DNA of 64,000 nt, taken from Pirellulaceae bacterium (GTDB lineage Bacteria; Planctomycetota; Planctomycetia; Pirellulales; Pirellulaceae). A model generated the notes under the pieces. It was given only the letters and a program-made list of their open reading frames with translations. It had not been told where the DNA came from and made no database searches. This document shows, in pieces, positions 36,601-44,984 of the stretch; positions within the stretch are counted from its first letter, which is position 1; each line of letters opens with the position of its first letter. The stretch is from assembly GCA_029243025.1 (NCBI GenBank), contig JAQWSU010000044.1, forward strand, positions 1 to 64,000, read 5' to 3'. Both the position numbers and the translations under genes were made by a program.

Positions 36601-38249
36601 TGTCCAACCATTAAGCGTCCTTGGGAATCAAAACATAGCGACGTTGGCTTATAGACTCGTGGTTCGCTGGCAAAGATAGAAATTTCGAATCCGGTAGGAA
36701 CTTGTGGCAGGTCGGAAGCCGATTGGGATTTCTCGGTGGGAGGGACGTCGTTGAAGTTTTGGGAAAGGGCCCGCAGAAACTCCTTGTACGCGCTGGCTGG
36801 GGAAAATTGATCGATCGAGTCATTCGAATGAACCAGGATTCCATATTTCAAACGGAATGGTTCTCCTTTCTTAACGAGCACATTTTCACGCTTCTTACCA
36901 CGTCCGTTAAGTTCGTTTTCTCCGAGTGGATTTGCGACTAACAGCCCTGTGTCAACAGCGTGCCACCAGGGTTTTCGGAAGTTGGCTGGATCGTTCATTA
37001 GCACAAGGCCGCCGTGATGTTTTTTTCCGGTTTGATCAAACACCGGTCCGCTGTACTCGCACCAGTCGGCTTGGTTAGTGCGAATGGCTTTTAGTGCAGT
37101 GCGATTTTCGCTGTCACGAATCATCCCGCCGTTTGGTGTTTTCACGCACAGCGACTTAGCAACTCGGAAGGCCAGTCCCATTTCTTCCTGGTCTCCCAGC
37201 CAGAAATCACGCTCTTGATTGCGGAATGTGCTTTCACAAATCATCAAAATCCCATGAGCCGTTTTACGAAAGGAATATCGACATATTTGTTCGCCGAACG
37301 GCACATCACTGCCGTTGGTCAAAAGCTGATTTCTGACTGCAAAATGGCCAATGTTTTGGTGAACCGTTGGCTCGTCGACAAAGCTTCCACCAATGATCTT
37401 CGCCTTCATTCGCCAATAGTCGTTGCCTCCCACATCGCCAAATCCCCACCAGATTCCCGGGTGGTAGGTCTCGTGGTCGTAGAAATCTGTGGGTAGGGGA
37501 GGGTGATTTCGAGTGACTTGTATGTTCCCGCCGAGGGCGTGAATCTGCTTGAAGTACGGGCGAGTTGTGCGCGGATCACTCCAGACGTAAGTTGCAAACA
37601 ATTTGCCATCAATCGAAATATCCATTTCGCCGGCTCGTTGATGGAAACCAATGCCTGTCTTTGGTAAGTAGGAGAGTTTCTTTGGTTTCTCTGCGGATGG
37701 AAGCACCTCGATCGGCCGATCATCATCATCGTCCACGGTGTCGGCTAACTGTTGGTGAAACTCTTTTCTAGCTTTTTCTGAATGGACCAGTGATTTCTCG
37801 CCAATCACCGAAAGAGGTTGGTCGTCATAGCTCCACTCGAGCTTGAGAACTGTTGGGTTACGCTTGCTGTCCTTACGCAGTTCGATCGTGAGTGGAAGTC
37901 GCTTGCCCTTCATCATCTCGATATCCGCAAGCGTCTGTCCGTCGGATGAATCCAGCAATATCTTATTTCCGAGACGCAGGCGAGCATCCTCATTGGTGGT
38001 TAATTGGATTCGGACTCGACCGGTCACAGGCGCAATGATGGCTCCGTGTAACCTGAGTGACCATTCACTTCCGAAATCATCATAGGCGAGATCAATTCGA
38101 TTTTCTTTTAATAAGTTTTGAGGGCGTTTGAAGTCGCCCGATCCGTATTGAATTCCAAATATGCCGGGTGATTCTGCGGCAGTTGTTGTCCCGTTGAGTT
38201 GCGCAATCGAAGTGATTAGCAATAAGAATAGAATCGAGGTTCTGGTCAT
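33627..38249 (-). CDS. PVC-type haem-binding dehydrogenase: PA14-like, DUF6807, beta-propeller, HEAT repeats, cytochrome c
   Basis: A 1540-residue exported protein. ATG at 38249 has AGGA seven bases upstream and begins a signal peptide (SILFLLLITSIAQL). Order: a PA14-like domain (about 25-160), a DUF6807 (PmoA-like) domain (about 180-490, HPGIWWGFGDVGGNDYW), a sorbosone-dehydrogenase-like propeller (about 510-900, LSHGLTWGPDGRLYMSKG-like repeats and GMRNPWDITLDDQFNWLGTD), HEAT-type repeats (about 940-1330), and a C-terminal cytochrome c with NCASCHRISGRG (about 1414) and a distal Met in ISAMPSGFDLL. It matches the planctomycete family called membrane-bound dehydrogenase or PVC-type haem-binding CxxCH protein. 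The DUF6807 fusion at the front is less usual. It is probably periplasmic, oxidising a sugar-like substrate. Confidence 0.88.
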   Translation of the reverse strand: MTRTSILFLLLITSIAQLNGTTTAAESPGIFGIQYGSGDFKRPQNLLKENRIDLAYDDFGSEWSLRLHGAIIAPVTGRVRIQLTTNEDARLRLGNKILLDSSDGQTLADIEMMKGKRLPLTIELRKDSKRNPTVLKLEWSYDDQPLSVIGEKSLVHSEKARKEFHQQLADTVDDDDDRPIEVLPSAEKPKKLSYLPKTGIGFHQRAGEMDISIDGKLFATYVWSDPRTTRPYFKQIHALGGNIQVTRNHPPLPTDFYDHETYHPGIWWGFGDVGGNDYWRMKAKIIGGSFVDEPTVHQNIGHFAVRNQLLTNGSDVPFGEQICRYSFRKTAHGILMICESTFRNQERDFWLGDQEEMGLAFRVAKSLCVKTPNGGMIRDSENRTALKAIRTNQADWCEYSGPVFDQTGKKHHGGLVLMNDPANFRKPWWHAVDTGLLVANPLGENELNGRGKKRENVLVKKGEPFRLKYGILVHSNDSIDQFSPASAYKEFLRALSQNFNDVPPTEKSQSASDLPQVPTGFEISIFASEPRVYKPTSLCFDSQGRLMVGQGPQYPRNMPDTPPDSVVLVLDTDQDGQADTTKTFATGFNSIQSLAWKGNDLYVANAPELTVVRDLDGDDEADEYVVLYTDLGNREHALHGLTWGPDGRLYMSKGNSKGHNQPEKYGYVAPRPFRELWDVEHPPGAPDAYPPKTHTKHSYRKSYHHWSDDWGREGGVLRCDPMGTNLEIVARGMRNPWDITLDDQFNWLGTDNDQDQGDRIIMPFFGAHFGWGHSYSSHWTGDNHLATAPISGPVFHGSGTGIAFYSHPHFPAKFRNVFFINDWLRGTYLYRPTWDGALMLPANGRWEQFVKRGNGKLLYRPTDLEFAPDGTIYICGWGGDYHYDPADAGSWLFQISHGGKTDQSTIDSSRARPYSAWSVDELIADLGPASIPVWRVNAQDELVRRGDKILAKLESAVASGHLHQGQQTWALWAIGRNDKRASAKNIDQQMCEIITSKSPSREAKHSLNLRLQAVRILAFRIQRQMILAESMADVQAAISVSLKDPEPRIRFESVQAIWQANLTDLIPPLIDRLAIENDRVTYYAGWQSLRRLISISERKQLLQNQQPRVRLAALLSLQEGHELTLDEAVRLAEVDSDEQVQNWALTWAMNPRPPQKMPNTQSRIELEESVSVRDLIKKANKAKSPQVRRVYLRMLSRATYRNDKDWDAIHQLYGLLESAEDQSLLIRPLARKNQALDLLWAALAGEDQLQQAAINGFVSLSRQDGNSAVTIADDILQRLNTDSRQPLVSPAMIVLSRLQIPVGWTPIDARQNIFASAIQNHRDSTTVRNTLITLLSVKDETLRTSAPLKGAIRALCQTPEPQFFTLLQHLNQKANLAIDLPEPQRATVGSVIEHLPMADAKRGKQLFFDSSTSGTNCASCHRISGRGTSFAPNLSGVGTRLDGKKLAQSILQPSATITEGYQQQTIVTNEGLTFVGAVLQDNGRDIRLVTADGNLHQIPISIIEHRETSQISAMPSGFDLLGDAQVADLVKYLLNCREEY

Positions 38250-38603
38250 TGCTTTATCCTGTGATGGGGCGTGAATCCTTGTCCGCATTTTAGCTTGTTT
38301 TTAGGATCACGGGGTCGGAAAGCTGGTGGTGAAAACGGTGGAACGCTTTCCCTACTTATTAGCGATTAGGCTTACTCTGCGTATCTGAATCGTTTGCGAG
38401 ATGTCATTTCGTCGGATGCACGACTGGCCGCATCAGGAATGTCTTGTTTGTATCTTGATCGGTTGACATCCGGCTTGGAATCTGGCGGATCGAGCAGCGG
38501 CAGATGGGAAAAAAACGTGGTTTTGTCACCCTGCGATTGTCTCCATGCGGGTTGCGTTTTAAGGTATGGGGGTAATCTAAACGCCCCGGGTTGTTTTTGA
38601 AGG
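38250..38603. other. Intergenic, divergent
   Basis: About 350 bases between the giant dehydrogenase gene and the ion channel gene, both reading outwards. A short frame at 38394-38600 has no homology I can see. No clear regulatory palindrome. Confidence 0.4.
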
Positions 38604-39413
38604 TTGGACGCCAGCTTGCACAGACCAATTTCAGCTTCATCAGACGGTTTCTCGCGATCCAAACAGGCCGGCATCTATGACCTGTTTATGTTGTGCATTT
38701 GCATTTATGTCTTGGTGACTCTGGCTGCCATGACTTTCTTTCGACTGGATGCTTCCACCTCAAAGATTTTGAATTATGTTGATACGGTGGTTTGCTTCTT
38801 TTTTCTGATCGACTTTTTGATTCGCTTTACAAAGGCGGAGAGCAAGTTCAACTATTTGACGCGAGAATGGGGATTCATTGATCTGATTTCTAGCGTCCCT
38901 TTGCTCGGCCCATTGCGCTGGGGACGATTTTCGAGAGTCATTCGGATTTTGCGGCTGTTACGCGGTGTCAAATCAACGAAATTGATCATTCAACATGCAC
39001 TGAGTCGCCGGGCTGAATCAACGTTTGCAGCGGCGGCACTGATTGCTTTTATCGTTGTTGTCTACGCGAGTATTTCGATCCTTTATTTTGAGCGAGGAGC
39101 CGATGGTGCAAAAATTATTACTCCGGAAGACGCTCTGTGGTGGGCTGTAACGACGATCACAACGGTGGGGTATGGCGAAATCTATCCTGTGACGGGTGGG
39201 GGGCGGTTAGTGGGGGTGGTCGTCATGACGGCCGGCGTAGCGCTCTTCGGTGCCTTGACTGGGTTCGTGGCCGTATGGTTCTTGGCACCGACGCAAGTTA
39301 ACGAAGAGTTGGAATTGGAATCTGTACGCAAAAAGCTTGCTCGGATCGAAGAGCATCTGGCAGCACTGACCGAGCAAGAAAAGACGCACGCGACGCAGCG
39401 GGCTGATGACTAA
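38604..39413 (+). CDS. Voltage-gated-type potassium channel
   Basis: A 269-residue inner-membrane protein. It has an S1-S4 voltage-sensor-like region (hydrophobic DLFMLCICIYVLVTLAAM, CFFFLIDFLI), an Arg-rich S4 (RWGRFSRVIRILRLLRG, about 110-125), then S5, the pore helix and selectivity filter TTVGYGE (about 187-193) and S6 (GVVVMTAGVALFGALTGF). It ends with a coiled-coil-like tail (SVRKKLARIEEHLAAL). Length and layout fit the bacterial ion transport/Kch family. The frame has no ATG before the first membrane helix; TTG at 38604 or TTG at 38616 are candidates, the second better spaced from GAAGG. It ends convergently with the thioredoxin-like gene. Confidence 0.85.
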   Translation: MDASLHRPISASSDGFSRSKQAGIYDLFMLCICIYVLVTLAAMTFFRLDASTSKILNYVDTVVCFFFLIDFLIRFTKAESKFNYLTREWGFIDLISSVPLLGPLRWGRFSRVIRILRLLRGVKSTKLIIQHALSRRAESTFAAAALIAFIVVVYASISILYFERGADGAKIITPEDALWWAVTTITTVGYGEIYPVTGGGRLVGVVVMTAGVALFGALTGFVAVWFLAPTQVNEELELESVRKKLARIEEHLAALTEQEKTHATQRADD

Positions 39414-39457
39414 GAGCGAATTGCCTGCAAGCAAGTTTGCAGCAGGAAAAAAGGCTT

Positions 39458-40510
39458 CTATCGTTTTGTGATCTGTTCAAGCAACGCTTGGGCTTGTCGG
39501 GCAGCATCCGTCTCGGGATAGCTTTTGACGATTCGTCGCAGCACGATTCTTGCGCGTTTTCTCTCGCCGCTGCCGGCAGCAGCAAGTTCCTTTGCGTACC
39601 GAAATGCTTTGTCGGCTTGCTTTGCTTGCTTTTCCGTTTCCCTCGCTTGTTCCGCAAGCAAAGCTTTTTGTCGGTTTTGCGCTACGAGTGTCTTGAGCTC
39701 TGGACGCTTTTCCAGCCAGAGTCCAGCCTTGATGACTTTTGGGGCGAGCTTGTATTGACCTTCAAATCGTTTCTTCATTTGCAAGAAGGCAGTATAAGCG
39801 CCTGCTCGGTTCCCTTTTTCTCCTAAAGACCAAAAACGAGATTCGTCGTTTTTTAAAGCATTCATGACGGCTGCATGGAATTTTGTGTTCGCCTCTTTCG
39901 CGGATAAGTCGCTGAATTCGTACGACTTCCATTTGTCATGGAGCCCTTGCGGAACTCGAGAAGGATCGATTTTCCAGGTTGCGCCCTGCAAGGCAGCCTT
40001 GATACTTCCTGCGAAATTTCCAGAAGAACCTTGCTCCATTTTGCCATCGCTCGTGATGATTCTTGCTTGATGTATATTCTGCAGACTGATCTCGGGTACT
40101 CCCATTCTTTGCTCGAATCGACGGTCTTCATCCACGATCACGGGCCAAGTAATCTTGGTGTTTCTCACGTACTTTTCAACTTCAGATCGATCTTTACCAG
40201 AAACGACCGCGATAAAAACAATCGGTTCGTCCCGATATTCATTTGCTGTCGTGAGCAGCCCGGCCCACTTTGTGCGACATCCGGGTCATGTCTCCTCGAA
40301 AAACCAAAGAAAGGCTCCCTTATTTACCAATCCCTGCTGACTGATTGGAGCTGAATTAATCCAATTTTCGGGGGCTGTTGGAAATGCGTTCTCATTCGCC
40401 AGCACCGGTGAGCTGGAGGACAACCAGATGGAGATCGTCAACAAGAGACCCATAGCGGCTGATCCATGTCGTGCGGTGTTGCGCGTTTGCAACAAGGGAA
40501 ATCTACACAT
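39458..40510 (-). CDS. Thioredoxin-like secreted protein with in-frame TGA at the redox motif (candidate selenoprotein)
   Basis: A frame of 351 codons including stop, broken only by TGA at 40286-40288 (codon 75). I start at ATG 40510, followed by a signal peptide (GLLLTISIWLSSSSPVLA). Upstream of the TGA it reads KGAFLWFFEET; the same frame continues PGCRTKWAGLLTTAN, YRDEPIVFIAVVSGKDRSEV, TWPVIVDEDRRFEQRMGVPE. So the TGA stands where a thioredoxin-fold protein has the first Cys of CxxC: U-P-G-C. The second half is helical and Lys-rich with a TPR-like end (KSYPETDAARQAQALL). CCCGG right after TGA pairs with CCGGG 18 bases further, a possible SECIS-type hairpin. Either a selenocysteine codon or a fresh TGC/TGT-to-TGA nonsense change explains this. 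If the TGA is a stop, the cell makes a 74-residue fragment. Confidence 0.6.
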
Positions 40511-41789
40511 TGTTTTGTTTCCGAGGGCATCACAAGCGTATGATGGTGGCGTTGAGTATATCAAACGACCGGGTGTGAAACGACTTTTATTTTGTGACTT
40601 GATATTGCTTAGCGGCTTTCCGCCTTCTTATCTCTTGCATCCTACTATGTTGGATACGTCGCATAACGGGATGGTGTAGGAGTTGCAATTCGAGGTTCAT
40701 CAAAAACTCCTGAATTCGTTGGAGACGCAAGTCATTCGCGATTATTTTGACACGACCGTTTCTCAAATAAATCTGTTACCCGTGGAATGACTCGATTGCA
40801 CCAGTGTTGTTTCCTTCAGCGCTTGAGGATGCTTGAGGATGCTTGAGGATGGGGGACTCGGCTAGATAACCGAGCGCGAATTCACGGCGGATTTAGGAGC
40901 ATCGCCGGCAGGATCCAAGCACTACCTGGATACATGAATCAAGCGATGATTGAAATGAAGCGAGTGCACGGGGTTTCGTACCCGCGTCGCGGTCACGCAA
41001 TCGTTTATCTTTTTGCCAGGAGGTATTTGGGAAGGCATTGGATTACTGCGATGCTAATAATTTGCAATGGTGCGGTTGCGATGTTCCCCTGGGTTAACCC
41101 GGCCTGCAGGTTTGCGAAGAACCATGACTTTGAGTTGCGATATTCCCCTGGGATTCCGGTATGAAGGGATGAACGCTACTTGACCCAGTATCGCACACGG
41201 TTTCATTCGATTTGCTTGAACTTCCACCTCGACGCCAGGAATCATCCTGACCAGTTGAGTTTGCAGGTGCGGCGCAAGTTTGCCTATCGAGAAATTCACA
41301 TCTGGAATTGCCTTGTCGACAAGTGAGTGCTTGGCTTTCCCGGGAAAATACGACCGCCACTTTACTGCACGTGCGAGCAGCTGATTAAGAATCCTCATGA
41401 GAGGTTAAGGGAAGTCGCTTGATTGATGAGTGTTGGGGCGATCAACGAAGAACGATGTGATGGCATCGTAGATCGCCTAGCGGTGGAACCGAGGGTTTCG
41501 ATCGACAACTTTGATTATTATGCCCCCCACTTTTTCCGTGAACTTGAGCGTGCCGCCACGCAACGGCTCGATCTATTAGCGATGCCTTCTTGGGATACAG
41601 GCTGAATCGAACCCAGTTGAAAGCAGGTGATTTCGCGTTCATGGAGTTTGCCCAGGAAGACGGATTTTCGCCTTTATCTATCGAGCGCACCTTCGAGCCC
41701 GTATGATATCTCTAGGTGAGCGAAAGGATTGATTTGCTTACAATCCAATTGAGTCGGATGATCCACTTGCGACAAGGTGTGATGAGATC
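40511..41789. other. Long gene-poor gap with short repeats
   Basis: About 1280 bases with no supported gene. It contains GCTTGAGGAT three times in tandem (40821-40850) and an 18-bp near-identical pair (41076-41093 and 41135-41152, TTGCGAT(G/A)TTCCCCTGGG, one mismatch). Short open frames exist on both strands, but none has a ribosome binding site or family resemblance. It may be a decayed region. Confidence 0.45.
40821..40850. repeat. 10-bp tandem repeat (3 copies)
   Basis: GCTTGAGGAT is repeated three times without mismatch in intergenic DNA. Confidence 0.85.
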
Positions 41790-43991
41790 ATGAGAACGTT
41801 ACTCCTGAAACATGGGCAGTTGTCTGGATGGACACTGTTACTCATTTGTTTTTCTTTGCCAAGTAACATTGCAGCACGTGAGACGTCGGTGTTACTGCAA
41901 GCGGAAAAATATGATGCGTCTTGCCAAATTAAGATTACTCAGAGTGATTCGACGATTTCTGTGGTATGGCCGATCGGTCCTGCGGGTGATTGCACACTGG
42001 AATTTGACCTCGACCGGCAACTTCCACTCATTCGATCGATCGCTATGCTGAAAGCTGAAGGTCAACCAACGGAATTGATTGCCGAGGGGCTTGATCCGTT
42101 TGTCTTAGTGCGAGTGGGGAATCGGGATCTTGCCAAGCGGGAAGGTTGGACGATCTTTTTCGATCGTATGCAGAGAAAGCCTCACCGATCATTCGTCGCC
42201 CGTCTCGATCGAACAAGTGCGATAGCGACGAGCCACGCACAACGCGCGACATTCACGATTGGCGAGGTCACAGCCGGACCTTTTCGTGGCGTATTGCGTT
42301 GGACCTTCTTTGCTGGAAGCCCGTTTGTTCTGCAGGAGTGTGTAGCGCAGACCGAGAGGCAGTCCACCGCGTTTCTTTATGACATGGGACTCGTTTGTCG
42401 TGATAAGTTGCCAGCGCACATGGCATGGCTTGACGCTTTGGGGGTGTTTCGACGAGAAACAGCCACATCATTCGATGTCGCAAAGAACCTTCCCGTCAGT
42501 AAACGCGCCATCTGTGCAGAGTTTCAGGGCGGCTCGATCGCATTGTTTCCGCTGCCGCATCGTTACTTCTATCCACTCGATTTTTCAGATAACTTGAGTA
42601 ACGTTTGGGTCGGTCCGGATTACGAAGGGCAGGGACTCCCCATGGGTTTTGGCATTCGCCATGACTGGAAGGGAGACGATCGATACGTCCCGTGGTTTAA
42701 TGCTCCTCCCCACACGTCACAAGAGCTGGGAATGTTTCTGTTGTTTTCAAATCAGTCGGCTCAGGGGACATTGAAAGAAGTCAACCGACTCACGCGTGAT
42801 GACCGTTTTGAAGCAATTCCGGGACACCGCGTATTTTCGAGCCACTATCATGTTGAACATACGCGTGAAATCATTAAGGCTCAGAAAGAATCTGCTGCCG
42901 AGGTTGATGAAATCATCGGACGTACAGCAAGCGGCAGCGAGTATCGCATTCCACCAGACTTGCAGGATCCTGGATTCATGCGCGTGTTTCGTGAGATGGG
43001 AATCGACATCGTGCATCTGGCCGAATTTCATTATGGCGATACACCACGAAGGAACGAAGCGGAACGGCTGAAACATCTGGAACACCTGCATGCGGAATGC
43101 CAACGTTTAAGCGATGGGAATTTCCTGCTTCTGCCTGGTGAAGAGCCGAATGTGCATCTGGGTGGACACTGGATTAGCTTTTTTCCTCAGCCCGTTTATT
43201 GGGTGCTAAATCGCCCGGAGTCGGCTCCCTTTGTGAAAGAAGATCCACACCTTGGCAAGGTGTACCACGTTGGCTCAGAGGCTGATGTGCTGCGTTTGTT
43301 GCGATCGGAGGGAGGTTTGGCCTGGACAGCGCATCCGCGCATCAAGGGATCGACGGGATTTCCAGATCGCTATCGTGATCGTCTGTTTTTCCAATCCGAT
43401 CGATTTCTTGGCGCAGCTTGGAAACCGATGCCTGCCGATCTTTCGGAACCTCGTCTCGGATCGCGAGTGCTCAACCTACTGGACGACATGTCCAATTGGG
43501 GCGAACCCAAGTACGTTTTAGGCGAAGTGGATGTTTTTCAGATTGAGCCCGATCACGAGTTATACGGTCACATGAACGTCAATTATCTCCGCATGGATAA
43601 GATCCCGGAGTTCTCCAGCGGATGGCAGTCCGTTCTTGATGGACTGCGCGATGGCCAGTTTTTTGTTACGACCGGAGAGGTGCTGATTTCGCGATTCACC
43701 GCCGGTGACCGCGAGTCGGGTGAATCCGTACCAATCCCTCAAGATGGTAAGTTGTCGGTGCAGCTTGACTTGAAGTGGACGTTCCCCTTGTCGTACGCTG
43801 AAGTCATCACTGGCAATGGCGAACAGGTCAAACGTCAACGTATCGATCTTTCCGAAACAGGGGCGTATGGGGAAGATCGATTTCAGGTGGATGCGGATGT
43901 GTCTGGAAAAGCCTGGATTCGCGTCGAAGTTTGGGATGTCGCGACGAACGGCGCGTTTACTCAGCCCGTTTGGATTCGATCCAGTCCTTAG
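41790..43991 (+). CDS. Secreted PHP-like (CehA/McbA-related) hydrolase
   Basis: A 733-residue exported protein with a signal peptide (GWTLLLICFSLPSNIAA). The N-terminal 390 residues are beta-rich and unassigned. The C-terminal half has PHP-like metal motifs: SSHYHVEHTREI (about 350), IDIVHLAEFHYGD (about 410), LLPGEEPNVHLGGHWISFF (about 455), GGLAWTAHPRIKGS (about 510) and a closing GLRDGQFFVTTGEVLISRF. The last pattern is also seen at the end of the 8.2-9.9 kb protein (GLAKGRTFVSNGPALEF), so the two are distant relatives. Substrate unknown. It stands alone in a gene-poor neighbourhood. Confidence 0.72.
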   Translation: MRTLLLKHGQLSGWTLLLICFSLPSNIAARETSVLLQAEKYDASCQIKITQSDSTISVVWPIGPAGDCTLEFDLDRQLPLIRSIAMLKAEGQPTELIAEGLDPFVLVRVGNRDLAKREGWTIFFDRMQRKPHRSFVARLDRTSAIATSHAQRATFTIGEVTAGPFRGVLRWTFFAGSPFVLQECVAQTERQSTAFLYDMGLVCRDKLPAHMAWLDALGVFRRETATSFDVAKNLPVSKRAICAEFQGGSIALFPLPHRYFYPLDFSDNLSNVWVGPDYEGQGLPMGFGIRHDWKGDDRYVPWFNAPPHTSQELGMFLLFSNQSAQGTLKEVNRLTRDDRFEAIPGHRVFSSHYHVEHTREIIKAQKESAAEVDEIIGRTASGSEYRIPPDLQDPGFMRVFREMGIDIVHLAEFHYGDTPRRNEAERLKHLEHLHAECQRLSDGNFLLLPGEEPNVHLGGHWISFFPQPVYWVLNRPESAPFVKEDPHLGKVYHVGSEADVLRLLRSEGGLAWTAHPRIKGSTGFPDRYRDRLFFQSDRFLGAAWKPMPADLSEPRLGSRVLNLLDDMSNWGEPKYVLGEVDVFQIEPDHELYGHMNVNYLRMDKIPEFSSGWQSVLDGLRDGQFFVTTGEVLISRFTAGDRESGESVPIPQDGKLSVQLDLKWTFPLSYAEVITGNGEQVKRQRIDLSETGAYGEDRFQVDADVSGKAWIRVEVWDVATNGAFTQPVWIRSSP

Positions 43992-44180
43992 TCCGTGCCG
44001 GTCGTCCTTTGTCTGCCCGCAGAATTTCTCGAGCACCGCTGCATGATTGCGAAGAATCTTTTCTGTGAGCTGAGTGGATGATTGAGCGATCAGGTTGGCT
44101 GGTAGACTCCTGCGATGTGCCTACACGGATCGAACGGTCATTGATTGGTGATTGGTGGTTTTTTCTCAGTGATCAATTCA

Positions 44181-44243
44181 CATTCAGGTGCGCACTTCAC
44201 ATTCAGGTGCGCACTTGGCATTCAGGTGCGCACTTGGCATTCA
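44181..44243. repeat. 19-bp tandem repeat (3 copies plus partial) at the ferredoxin 3' end
   Basis: CATTCAGGTGCGCACTTGG is present at 44200-44218 and 44219-44237, with a copy differing in the last two bases at 44181-44199 and a partial CATTCA at 44238-44243. The array overlaps the stop codon of the ferredoxin gene. Because 19 is not a multiple of three, copy number sets the reading frame of the ferredoxin C-terminus. Confidence 0.9.
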
Positions 44244-44454
44244 AGTCGATGTATTCTTGCCATTGCTCCGGAACGCGATCGCCGTGAAAGATCGCTTCCA
44301 CGGGACATTCGATAGTACATGCTTCACAATCAATACACTCATCCGGATGAATGTAGACCATGCTTTCATCTTCATAAAAGCACTCAACTGGGCATACGAC
44401 GACACAGTCGGTGTATTTGCAATTGTGACAAGGCTGGCAAACAACGTGTGGCAT
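44203..44454 (-). CDS. FdxA-type ferredoxin, C-terminus frameshifted by tandem repeats
   Basis: An 83-residue iron-sulphur protein. Motifs are CHNCKYTDCVVVCPVECFY (residues 9-27) and CIDCEACTIECPVEAIFHGD (about 40-59), the layout of seven-iron FdxA-type ferredoxins, with HPDE between. The family is usually about 80-110 residues and often ends near an ITEKK sequence. Here the frame ends early in the tandem repeat (DLNAKCAPECQVRT). With a single repeat unit it would read LNAKCAPECELITEKK, then PPITNQ and a stop at 44138-44140, which restores the family-like end. So the present end looks like a repeat-expansion frameshift. The iron-sulphur core is intact and the protein may still work. The TPR remnant lies 66 bases upstream on the same strand. 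Confidence 0.88.
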   Translation of the reverse strand: MPHVVCQPCHNCKYTDCVVVCPVECFYEDESMVYIHPDECIDCEACTIECPVEAIFHGDRVPEQWQEYIDLNAKCAPECQVRT

Positions 44455-44520
44455 GATGCTGATTTCACTTCAAGCGATTGTAATCGGGATCTGCGGATGG
44501 GGTTGCGAGCTATTTTCGAA

Positions 44521-44958
44521 TTAGTCCCATGAGTCAGGGAAACCTCGGCGAGTAGTCACTTCGTGATACAACTTTGAGATTTCGTAATGGCATTCTTCGA
44601 CTCGTTCGGTATCACATAACTCTTCAAATAGACATTTCAATCTCTGCAGATTTGCGTAGCAACGCATGCCCGAAATATCGATATCAAGCGACGTTCTGGC
44701 CGCTTCATAATCACCGAGATTCAATTGCAGGCGGGAGAGTGAAATTCGATATGCCGCATTTTCAGGTTCCAAGTCAGCTGCCTTGGCTAGAAAAAGTTCG
44801 ATCACCTCCGCAGGAAGGACACGATTCATGACTTGTGCGGATCCTGCCCAGAATACAGCATTGTCTGGGAATCGCCGGCGTCCTTGCTCGCAAGCGTTTT
44901 GAGCAATCTCGGTTACCCGATTCCCATCGCTGTCTCCATGGCTTGGTAGGGGGAGCAA
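44521..44958 (-). pseudogene. 5'-truncated TPR-like gene, paralogue of the HemP-operon TPR proteins
   Basis: About 145 residues matching the C-terminal half of the TPR proteins at 17.2 and 18.0 kb: AKAADLEPENAAYRISLSRL corresponds to KKAIELEPNRVRYRIALLRT, and ISGMRCYANLQRLKCLFEEL to VEQLRSLPCANSLKQLMEIY. The N-terminal 120-130 residues of the family are missing. The frame has no ATG at its 5' end (only TTG at 44958 and a stop at about 45005), and homology fades at about 44930. There the NRPS remnant begins on the opposite strand. This looks like a gene cut at its 5' end. It is co-directional with the ferredoxin gene. Confidence 0.7.
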
Positions 44959-44984
44959 TCGAAGCGGCTTGGTCAGATCGCTGG

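Noticed and set aside
41054-41398. 114-codon open frame on the minus strand in the gene-poor gap
   Set aside because: Reads vaguely protein-like but overlaps the imperfect direct repeat, lacks a ribosome binding site and matches no family I know.
44181-44243. Possible CRISPR array
   Set aside because: The 19-bp units are directly adjacent without spacers; it is a simple tandem repeat.
44835-44984. N-terminal part of the NRPS remnant frame
   Set aside because: These codons are the opposite strand of the TPR remnant and do not resemble adenylation-domain sequence.
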